Positions 1 through 4,957 of a stretch of 5,197 nucleotides of DNA are shown in pieces. Source of the stretch: JAVRLS01 sp031961205 (GTDB lineage Archaea; Thermoplasmatota; Thermoplasmata; Thermoplasmatales; Thermoplasmataceae); assembly GCA_031961205.1 (NCBI GenBank), contig JAVRLS010000071.1, positions 1 through 5,197 on the forward strand, given 5' to 3'. Both the position numbers and the translations under genes were made by a program. Below the pieces are notes generated by a model. It was not told where the DNA came from. It saw nothing but the letters and a program-made list of their open reading frames with translations, and made no database searches. The first letter of the stretch is position 1. Each line of letters opens with the position of its first letter.

Positions 1-8
1 TTTAAAAA
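1..8 (-). terminator. Possible T-rich terminator after the 95-residue protein gene
   Basis: Eight bases after the TGA stop the minus strand runs into TTTTTAAA at the window edge. Short T runs act as intrinsic terminators in archaea, without needing a hairpin. The run is only five T and the window ends here, so this is weak. Confidence 0.25.
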
Positions 9-16
9 TCGATGTA

Positions 17-304
17 TCAATCAACGTATTTTAACCATTCCATTATGGGATCATCGTCCGTGAGAATATTTTCAGTAGTTCCAAAACTGCTTGTAGTTTG
101 GAATTTATAAAAATATATGATGCCGTCTTCAAGTGTTCCATACATAACGTGCTCAACTGGCTGATTGTCCGGGAGATGCGGTATGGCTTCAGGAAAATTT
201 GGAGAAAAATGGACTTCAACACTGTTTCCCTTTACGACCAGGCTGTATGATCCGTTTGCATTTACAAATTTTCTCAACTTTTCCAGTTCTATGTGGGGCT
301 TCAT
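17..304 (-). CDS. Hypothetical protein, 95 residues
   Basis: I do not recognise this protein and assign no function. It is a small, complete reading frame with no signal peptide, no membrane segment and no cysteine. The N-terminal third is basic with a short amphipathic helix (IELEKLRKFV), the middle looks like beta strands (SYSLVVKG, SVEVHF, then GIIYFYKF), and the C-terminus is acidic (DDDPIMEWLKYVD). This suggests a compact soluble alpha/beta fold. The ATG at 304 is preferred because an A/T-rich box A lies about 24 bases upstream, the spacing expected for a leaderless archaeal transcript, and no Shine-Dalgarno site is present. It is transcribed divergently from the cyclase gene, with about 320 bases between them. 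The stop is followed by a short T run. That it is a gene is supported by length, a protein-like composition and the promoter; its role is unknown. Confidence 0.72.
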   Translation of the reverse strand: MKPHIELEKLRKFVNANGSYSLVVKGNSVEVHFSPNFPEAIPHLPDNQPVEHVMYGTLEDGIIYFYKFQTTSSFGTTENILTDDDPIMEWLKYVD

Positions 305-323
305 GCCGAATGCATCGGTTTTT

Positions 324-333
324 ACTATTTAAG
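324..333 (-). promoter_or_regulatory. Box A (TATA) promoter of the 95-residue protein gene
   Basis: On the minus strand this reads CTTAAATAGT, centred about 24 bases before the ATG at 304. It matches the A/T-rich archaeal box A, and the spacing would place transcription initiation at or very near the start codon, so the transcript is probably leaderless. The lack of any Shine-Dalgarno match before this ATG agrees. The cyclase gene has a nearly identical TTAAATA element at the same distance. Confidence 0.55.
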
Positions 334-585
334 ATTGTACAGGAGGGCTGATCCGTTCAGGGGCGTTTTATTTTTACTGGATTTTTGGGGATTCTGCAGG
401 GATGAAAATTGTTTGTAGATCGCGATGTATTCCGGCATTTAGTCCCGTACCGGTATCACCGTAATGTTGCTTTTCCCTTTACTGGAATAGGACGTATTCA
501 TTATTATCCGGGAATACCCCCGGGAATTGCACCGCAAACGCATCCCGGCACAGCCACTGACGATGAACGGAGTGTGCCTGATTCT
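334..585. other. Divergent intergenic region without a convincing gene
   Basis: The stretch between the divergent hypothetical gene and the cyclase gene is unusually long for so compact a genome. I see no tRNA or other structured RNA and no insertion sequence. A frame from a TTG at 409 to 603 stays open for 64 codons but lacks a promoter at leaderless distance or a ribosome-binding site, and its product is not protein-like. A short A/T-rich tract (TTTTATTTTTA, 366-376) and a tandem CCGGGAAT pair (508-515, 520-527) are the only local features. It may be a decayed gene, an unrecognised small RNA or plain spacer. Confidence 0.5.
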
Positions 586-594
586 TTGATCAAT

Positions 595-604
595 GTTAAA
601 TAAC
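595..604 (+). promoter_or_regulatory. Box A (TATA) promoter of the cyclase-adenosyltransferase operon
   Basis: The sequence GTTAAATAAC is centred about 23-24 bases before the ATG at 623, the spacing of a leaderless archaeal promoter. No ribosome-binding site precedes that ATG. An 8-base palindrome TTGATCAA lies immediately upstream at 586-593, where the TFB recognition element or an operator could sit. A second A/T-rich stretch (TTTTATAC, 609-616) is too close to the ATG to be the box A of a transcript that includes it. Confidence 0.55.
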
Positions 605-622
605 AATGTTTTATACTAAACT

Positions 623-1210
623 ATGATAGATATAAGCATACCTTATAAAAACGGTCTGGTGACCTATCCGGGCGATATGCCATACGAAGAATACGAATTT
701 AAGACACACGAGAAGGATCACGTGCACATAATGCGTATCATTATGGAAACGCATTCAGGAACTCACTTCGATGCCCCGTATCATATGCTCCCGGATGGAA
801 AGAAGGCAGATGAAATAGATCTCGAAAGGTTCATGGGAAAGGCATCTGTAATAGCCGTGAATGGGCCAGAAATAACGGATAGAGACATACCGGAGAAGAT
901 AGAAAAAATTGTTCTGTTCAGGACGCAAAATTCCCAGAAGTATGAAAAATTTGATGAGAAATTCACATATTTATCCATTTCCGGAGCCAGGAAACTTATT
1001 GAAAAAGGTGTGAAGGTTGTTGGCATTGATTATCTCTCCATAGAGAAGTTCGGATCGGAACCGGAAGTGCATAAATATCTCTTCAGGAATGATGCTGTCA
1101 TCATTGAAGGACTCAATATGAGTAAGGCCAGCCCGGGTACATACGATTTTGTGTGCCTCCCCCTGAATATGGGCCAGGATGGGGCCCCATGCAGGGCCGT
1201 CCTTCTGTGA
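623..1210 (+). CDS. Cyclase family protein (kynurenine formamidase-like metal hydrolase)
   Basis: This 195-residue protein belongs to the cyclase family (Pfam Cyclase), which includes bacterial kynurenine formamidase KynB, isatin hydrolase and polyketide cyclase-like enzymes: soluble metal-dependent hydrolases acting on amide or lactam bonds. The family signature HxGTHxDxPxH is intact at residues 44-54 (H44, H48, D50, H54). A downstream His and Glu twelve residues apart (H150, E162) match the C-terminal metal ligands expected in the family. The N-terminus DISIPYKNGLVTYPGD and the C-terminal LPLNMGQDGAPCRAVLL are also typical. Length is slightly below the usual 205-220, with nothing essential missing. 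The ATG at 623 is supported by the family N-terminus and the box A upstream. The adenosyltransferase gene follows after 10 bases with its ribosome-binding site overlapping this stop, so the two are probably cotranscribed. The substrate cannot be told: no other tryptophan-degradation gene is visible, so I do not name it kynB. Confidence 0.92.
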   Translation: MIDISIPYKNGLVTYPGDMPYEEYEFKTHEKDHVHIMRIIMETHSGTHFDAPYHMLPDGKKADEIDLERFMGKASVIAVNGPEITDRDIPEKIEKIVLFRTQNSQKYEKFDEKFTYLSISGARKLIEKGVKVVGIDYLSIEKFGSEPEVHKYLFRNDAVIIEGLNMSKASPGTYDFVCLPLNMGQDGAPCRAVLL

Positions 1211-1216
1211 GGTGAT
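1209..1216 (+). promoter_or_regulatory. Ribosome-binding site deciding the adenosyltransferase start
   Basis: GAGGTGAT is an eight-base match to the archaeal anti-Shine-Dalgarno (16S 3' end ATCACCTCC) and lies four bases before the ATG at 1221. It includes the last two bases of the upstream cyclase TGA, pointing to translational coupling. It fixes the start at 1221 rather than the in-frame ATG at 1179, which lies inside the cyclase gene. Confidence 0.85.
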
Positions 1217-1220
1217 CGGG

Positions 1221-1754
1221 ATGTTTACCAGGCGCGGGGATGCTGGAGAAACTGATCTTGCCGACAGGCAGAGGGTTGGCAAAGATTCTCCGATCGTGGA
1301 AATTCAGGGAGAAATAGACGAGCTGTTGGCCTTCATCGGGCAGGCGCTTCTGGATACGAAGTGGGAAGATGTAAGGGACGACCTTATGAAGGTCCAGAAT
1401 GACCTGTTCACCCTTGGAGAAGATGTTTCAACAGGATCGAAGGGCAGGACAGTTACAAAGGAAATGATCGATTTTCTTGAACGGCGTGTTAAAGATCTGA
1501 AACAGGAAATAGGAAAAATAAGGCTATTCGTTATACCCGGAGGATCCAGGGAAGCAATATCTCTCCACATAGCGCGGACCGTATCGCGCCGTCTGGAAAG
1601 GAGGATAGTATGGGCCTCCAAAACCTTCAGCATAGACAAGAATGTACTTATATATGCAAACAGGCTATCATCCCTGCTCTTTATGCTTGCTCTCGTTTCG
1701 AATAAAAGGATGGGCGTAGTGGAAAGAATATGGGACATACACAAGGAATCCTGA
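1221..1754 (+). CDS. ATP:cob(I)alamin adenosyltransferase, PduO type
   Basis: This 177-residue enzyme transfers the 5'-deoxyadenosyl group of ATP to cob(I)alamin, making adenosylcobalamin, the cofactor of methylmalonyl-CoA mutase and class II ribonucleotide reductase. It is cytosolic and works as a trimer of five-helix bundles. The N-terminal ATP-binding segment TRRGDAGETDL (residues 3-13) is intact, followed by the conserved EIQGEIDELLAFIG. The family signature RTVSRRLERRIV (119-130) contains R119 and E126, which match the human MMAB residues altered in methylmalonic aciduria (R186, E193). The C-terminal YANRLSSLLFMLA (145-157) is also typical. The whole protein closely resembles the T. acidophilum enzyme Ta1434, whose crystal structure is known; this comparison is from memory. 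A longer frame opens at 1179, but those 14 extra codons overlap the cyclase gene, whereas 1221 has a strong ribosome-binding site and yields the family N-terminus. It is probably the second gene of an operon with the cyclase. Confidence 0.96.
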   Translation: MFTRRGDAGETDLADRQRVGKDSPIVEIQGEIDELLAFIGQALLDTKWEDVRDDLMKVQNDLFTLGEDVSTGSKGRTVTKEMIDFLERRVKDLKQEIGKIRLFVIPGGSREAISLHIARTVSRRLERRIVWASKTFSIDKNVLIYANRLSSLLFMLALVSNKRMGVVERIWDIHKES

Positions 1755-1861
1755 ATCATGAAATTATAATTCGATTTACCCGTAATGATTGGAATTCCTG
1801 AACTTTTCTAAAAGCGAAATCGGTATGACAAGATTGATAAGCCCGTTAACATAAAGAGAGC
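1755..1861. promoter_or_regulatory. Intergenic spacer with weak promoter for the methyltransferase gene
   Basis: This 107-base spacer separates the adenosyltransferase and methyltransferase genes. A weak box A-like TTGATAAG (1834-1841) is centred about 24 bases before the ATG at 1862, the same distance as the two clearer promoters in the window, so a separate leaderless transcript is possible. Purine-rich AAAGAGAG ends just before the ATG and is too close to be a normal ribosome-binding site. AATTATAATT (1762-1771) is a small perfect palindrome of A/T bases that could be chance. No strong T-run terminator is seen. Confidence 0.3.
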
Positions 1862-2368
1862 ATGGCAGGATTTTATGGCCACGGGCATGGCAGGCATCGC
1901 CAGTTTGATGAAGATGCCGTACTTTCATTTCTTGACATCGATCCAGAATCGTCCGTTCTTGATGCGGGTTGCGGTGACGGATATTTTTCCGTCATGCTGA
2001 AGAGAAAATTTGCAAACGTTACTGGCATCGACATAGACGATAGCGCATTCAGCAGTCTGAATCAAAAGGGCATAAAGACGGAAAAGGCCGATATCTGTTC
2101 GTTTAAATCGTCACCTTTCGATCTCGTCTTTATGGCAAATGTATTTCACGGGCTTTCAACTGAATGCCCTGAAATATACGATGTTTTAAATTCGCTGTCA
2201 TCAAAATATCTAGCTATCATTGACTTCAAGCCCGGGACCACATTTGGCCCGCCTTCCTCAATGAAGATCCCGGAGGCGAAGGTTATTGAGGGCTTCGAAC
2301 ACAATGGATTCCGTTTCCTGAAAGATGCTGATCTCGGGACACACTATTCAATCCTGCTTGAAAAATGA
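1862..2368 (+). CDS. Small class I SAM-dependent methyltransferase
   Basis: This 168-residue cytosolic protein has a Rossmann-like class I methyltransferase fold. Motif I is VLDAGCGDGYFS (residues 32-43), the glycine-rich S-adenosylmethionine loop. Motif II ends in the acidic residue of VTGIDID (53-59; D57), which would hold the ribose hydroxyls. ADICSF (76-81) is the adenine-contact region, and FDLVFMANVFHGL (86-98) is the motif IV strand and following helix. The final strands (FRFLKDADLGTHYSILLEK) complete the sheet, so the domain is a minimal one, near 170 residues, without an added substrate-binding domain. The N-terminus is rich in Gly and His (GFYGHGHGRHRQF, 3-15), where other family members carry a short substrate-gating helix. 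The substrate is not predictable; small-molecule methylation such as of a metabolite or metalloid is as likely as any other. It lies between the cobalamin adenosyltransferase and the convergent lipoamide dehydrogenase gene, with no close coupling to either. Confidence 0.88.
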   Translation: MAGFYGHGHGRHRQFDEDAVLSFLDIDPESSVLDAGCGDGYFSVMLKRKFANVTGIDIDDSAFSSLNQKGIKTEKADICSFKSSPFDLVFMANVFHGLSTECPEIYDVLNSLSSKYLAIIDFKPGTTFGPPSSMKIPEAKVIEGFEHNGFRFLKDADLGTHYSILLEK

Positions 2369-2413
2369 ACAGATGCTTCCGGTTACGTCTTCATAAATTT
2401 CAGTTTTATTGGC

Positions 2414-2450
2414 CCTTTTTATTTATTTAAAATAAAAATATAATATTTTG
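2414..2450. terminator. A/T-rich convergent terminator region
   Basis: The methyltransferase (plus) and lipoamide dehydrogenase (minus) genes converge on an 85-base spacer. On the plus strand CCCTTTTTATTTATTT supplies a T run; on the minus strand ATTTTTATTTTAAATAAA does the same for the operon from the right. The core 2416-2438 is an imperfect inverted repeat of T5ATTT and its complement. Archaeal transcription often ends at such T-rich tracts, so one element could serve both directions. Confidence 0.55.
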
Positions 2451-2453
2451 TTT

Positions 2454-3764
2454 TCACATTTTAAAATGCAGGGGCTTCCCGTAGGCTTCTTCCGCACTTT
2501 CCTTCACTCCTTCTGAAACCGTCGGGTGCGGATGTATTGTCAGGCCTATATCCATAGCCATAAGTCCTGCCTCAACTGCAACCGATATTTCACTTATCAG
2601 TTCTGATGAATGCGGAGCCGCAAATCCTGCACCGGTAATTATGCCCTTCTCGTCATAATATACGTTGAACGTTCCGTTGCCAGCGTTCATGGTGAGAGAC
2701 CGGCCATTTGCCGGAACAGGAAACCGTGTGGATTTGTATCCCTTCGAACCGGTGTATGATATTTCAGGATCGGAGTATATCACGTATGGCATCGCCCTGT
2801 AGTCAACAACACTGTCTATCCCGGATAAATTGTCAGCGGCTATGTCGGCGTCGTAATAGCCCTTGTGTGCAAGCATCGGCTGGCCGGAGACATCCCCGAT
2901 CGCATAGACCGTTTTTATGCTTGTCCTCTTTCTCTCGTCGGTCTTTATAAAGCGGCCGTCCATTTCGAGATTGAGGTTTTCCAGGCCAAATCCGGTTGTG
3001 TTTGGAATGCGGCCAACAGTCATAAGGACCGTTTCGGCGCTTATTGTCTCCCCTGATTCAAGTTCAACGGTGAATTCTCCGGATTTTTTTGCGCTCTTCA
3101 CCTTTTTTCCAGTCATTATTGTTATGCCAAGCTGCCTCATTCTTCTTTCAGTGTACCTTACAAGTTCCGGATCAACGCCAGGAAGTATGGACGGCATCAT
3201 TTCTATTATTGTTACTTCGGAACCGAGCTTCCTGAAGGCGGTACCCAGTTCCACACCTATATAACCGCCCCCGATAATAGCCAGTGATTTCGGTACGTGG
3301 TCAAAATCAAGTATTTCCCTGTTATAGAGGACGTCATCTATTCCCTGGATCTTTACCGGTACAGATCCTGTTGCGATTACAAGATTTTCCGTTTCCAGCA
3401 CCGTATCGTTTACCTTCACATGATTCCTGTCAATTATGTAGCCTGTTCCACGCACTACGTCTACACCGTATCCCTTGCAGAGTGTTTCAACGCCCCCTGT
3501 GAGCTTATTGATCATCGACCATTTCCATTCCTGCCATTTCTTTACGTCCATAGAATATTCTATGTTTACACCCGGCATTTCCCTGAGGTAATTTACAGAG
3601 GATGCTAGTTCTATGAGCGCCTTTGACGGAATGCACCCGTAGTTGAGGCATTCTCCGCCAATTTTATCTTTTTCGATGAGTGCTACTTTCTTCTTTCTCT
3701 GGCCAAGCCTTATGGCAGCGGCATATCCGGCCGGGCCCGAACCTATTATAACAGCATCATACAT
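2454..3764 (-). CDS. lpdA: Dihydrolipoamide dehydrogenase (E3 of the 2-oxoacid dehydrogenase complex)
   Basis: E3 reoxidises the dihydrolipoyl group of E2 through a redox disulfide and FAD and passes the electrons to NAD+. The FAD-binding loop GSGPAG is at residues 8-13. The redox pair is C39 and C44 in GGECLNYGCIPSK. The NAD-binding loop GGGYIG is at 165-170, with E188 at the end of the second strand, which favours NAD+ over NADP+. The second FAD motif is YAIGDV (287-292). The active-site base H413 and its partner E418 lie in IHPHPTVSE near the C-terminus. At 436 residues it is shorter than the usual 460-475; part of the loss is in the interface region, where about ten residues of the helix after YTG (normally LTEEEA-like) are missing. 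The segment LAHKGYYDA (298-306) also departs from the common LAHKAEEEG. The start is fixed by GGAGAT seven bases upstream; the ATG follows the E2 stop by one base, so translation is probably coupled to E2. All catalytic residues are present. Confidence 0.96.
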   Translation of the reverse strand: MYDAVIIGSGPAGYAAAIRLGQRKKKVALIEKDKIGGECLNYGCIPSKALIELASSVNYLREMPGVNIEYSMDVKKWQEWKWSMINKLTGGVETLCKGYGVDVVRGTGYIIDRNHVKVNDTVLETENLVIATGSVPVKIQGIDDVLYNREILDFDHVPKSLAIIGGGYIGVELGTAFRKLGSEVTIIEMMPSILPGVDPELVRYTERRMRQLGITIMTGKKVKSAKKSGEFTVELESGETISAETVLMTVGRIPNTTGFGLENLNLEMDGRFIKTDERKRTSIKTVYAIGDVSGQPMLAHKGYYDADIAADNLSGIDSVVDYRAMPYVIYSDPEISYTGSKGYKSTRFPVPANGRSLTMNAGNGTFNVYYDEKGIITGAGFAAPHSSELISEISVAVEAGLMAMDIGLTIHPHPTVSEGVKESAEEAYGKPLHFKM

Positions 3765-3765
3765 A

Positions 3766-4947
3766 TTAAATCTCCGACATTAAAGCGTCTGGATCCTCAA
3801 TAATTTTTTTGAGGTCCATGATGAAACGGGTTGCCATTGCCCCGTCTATAAGGCGATGATCACAGGAAAGCGAGAGGTACATCATCTTGCGTCCTGCAGC
3901 ATCAAATGGCCTGTGCACTCCGAGGATTGCAACTTCAGGATAATTTATTATCGGCGTGGACATTATGCCGCCTATTCCGCCTATGTTTGTTATCGTGAAT
4001 GTGGAGTCCTGAACCTCTTCAAGTTCCAGGTTTCCTTTCCTTGCCCTTTCAGCCTTCTCACCGATCTCTGACGATATTCCTGCCATGCTCTTCGAATCTG
4101 CGGATTTTACAACAAACACGTTGAGGCCTTCAGGAGTGTCAACAGCAATTCCTATGTTGTAATATTTTTTCAGCCTGTATCTCCTGTTTGTTTCATCGTA
4201 TACTGCGTTCAGGTATGGGTATTTTTTCAGAACAACAGGAAGTATCCTGGCCAGGTATCCGGTGACGGTAATTTTTATGCCTTTATCCTTCGATTCTGAA
4301 AGAAAGTGCAGCATATTCGTGACGTCTACCTCTTCAATCACCGTAAAATGCGGCATAATCTGCTTTGCCTTTGTCATCTTGTCAAAAATTATCCTCCTGA
4401 GACCGTGCATCTCAACGATTTCATCCCCTGTGCCTGCTTCAACGGTTTTTACCTCGATCTTTACAGGCTCGTGGTTCTCAGGAACCGGCTTATTTCCGTA
4501 ACTGTTGAGATCGTCCACAGTTACTCTTCCATTTTCTCCAGATCCTTTTACGGACTGAAGGTCAATGCCCCTTTCCCTTGCAATCCTTCTGACGGCCGGA
4601 CTTGCCAGGGCCCTGGCCGCCGGAACTTCGGCCTGTGGCGTTCCGGGAACCGGCTCATTTGCCACCGGCTTTGCTTCCTGTTTCTCCTCTTCATGTACGG
4701 CCGGAGCAGCTGAACCATCATCTATGTCTATAAGGGTAGACCCGACCTGGACAACTTCGCCCTCACCGTGAAGCAACTTCACGACCTTTCCCTTCACCGG
4801 TGATGGTATCTTCACCGTTACTTTATCGGTCATTATTTCAACGAGATCCTGGTCCTTGCTGACTTCATCGTTCTCCTTTACATCCCATTTTACTATTTCG
4901 CCTTCTGAAACGCCTTCTCCTATATCTGGAAGTTTAAATTCGTACAT
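3766..4947 (-). CDS. Dihydrolipoyl acyltransferase (E2 of the 2-oxoacid dehydrogenase complex)
   Basis: E2 is the core of the complex: its lipoyl arm takes the acyl group from E1 and its catalytic domain passes it to CoA. From the ATG at 4947 the protein has 393 residues with the classic layout. One lipoyl domain (about 1-78) begins YEFKLPDIGEGVSEGEI and carries the lipoylated K42 in MTDKV. A flexible linker rich in Ala, Pro and Glu follows (79-111). The peripheral-subunit-binding domain (112-148, with ASPAVRRIARERGID and GSGENGRV) holds E1 or E3. After a second linker comes the acyltransferase domain (about 178-393), with catalytic H364 and D368 in DHRLIDG, and FTITNIGG at 317-324. The frame stays open to an ATG at 5022, but those 25 codons overlap E1-beta; 4947 has a good ribosome-binding site and gives the family N-terminus. 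It lies four bases after the E1-beta stop and one before E3. The likely substrates are branched-chain 2-oxoacids and possibly pyruvate, as in Thermoplasma; the sequence alone does not decide. Confidence 0.96.
   Translation of the reverse strand: MYEFKLPDIGEGVSEGEIVKWDVKENDEVSKDQDLVEIMTDKVTVKIPSPVKGKVVKLLHGEGEVVQVGSTLIDIDDGSAAPAVHEEEKQEAKPVANEPVPGTPQAEVPAARALASPAVRRIARERGIDLQSVKGSGENGRVTVDDLNSYGNKPVPENHEPVKIEVKTVEAGTGDEIVEMHGLRRIIFDKMTKAKQIMPHFTVIEEVDVTNMLHFLSESKDKGIKITVTGYLARILPVVLKKYPYLNAVYDETNRRYRLKKYYNIGIAVDTPEGLNVFVVKSADSKSMAGISSEIGEKAERARKGNLELEEVQDSTFTITNIGGIGGIMSTPIINYPEVAILGVHRPFDAAGRKMMYLSLSCDHRLIDGAMATRFIMDLKKIIEDPDALMSEI
3770..3775 (-). promoter_or_regulatory. Ribosome-binding site of the E3 gene
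   Basis: On the minus strand GGAGAT lies five bases before the lipoamide dehydrogenase ATG, inside the last codons of the E2 gene. With the one-base gap between E2 stop and E3 start it indicates coupled translation of the two subunits. Confidence 0.65.
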
Positions 4948-4950
4948 GTT

Positions 4951-4957
4951 ATCACCT
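4951..4957 (-). promoter_or_regulatory. Ribosome-binding site deciding the E2 start
   Basis: On the minus strand AGGTGAT lies three bases before the ATG at 4947 and is a perfect match to the archaeal anti-Shine-Dalgarno. It contains the TGA stop of E1-beta, so ribosomes finishing E1-beta are placed to start E2. It supports 4947 over the upstream ATG at 5022. Confidence 0.82.

Noticed and set aside
409..603. 64-codon plus-strand frame starting with TTG in the divergent intergenic region
   Set aside because: No ribosome-binding site, no box A at leaderless distance, a rare start codon, and an odd product rich in Pro, His and Arg without any motif. It ends where the cyclase promoter begins. Kept only as an open question about the spacer.
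1179..1220. N-terminal extension of the adenosyltransferase by 14 codons
   Set aside because: Lies inside the cyclase gene; the GAGGTGAT site and the conserved TRRGD N-terminus both fix the start at 1221.
971..1282. 103-codon minus-strand frame across the cyclase-adenosyltransferase junction
   Set aside because: Covers the ends of two well-supported plus-strand genes and shows no promoter or family motif.
1304..1759. 151-codon minus-strand frame opposite the adenosyltransferase gene
   Set aside because: It lies wholly antisense to a confidently identified enzyme; its Ser/Arg-rich product has no motif, and such antisense open frames follow from codon bias.
4306..4713. 135-codon plus-strand frame opposite the E2 gene
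   Set aside because: Antisense to the E2 catalytic, linker and subunit-binding regions; the product is Cys/Phe-rich with no recognisable motif or start signal.
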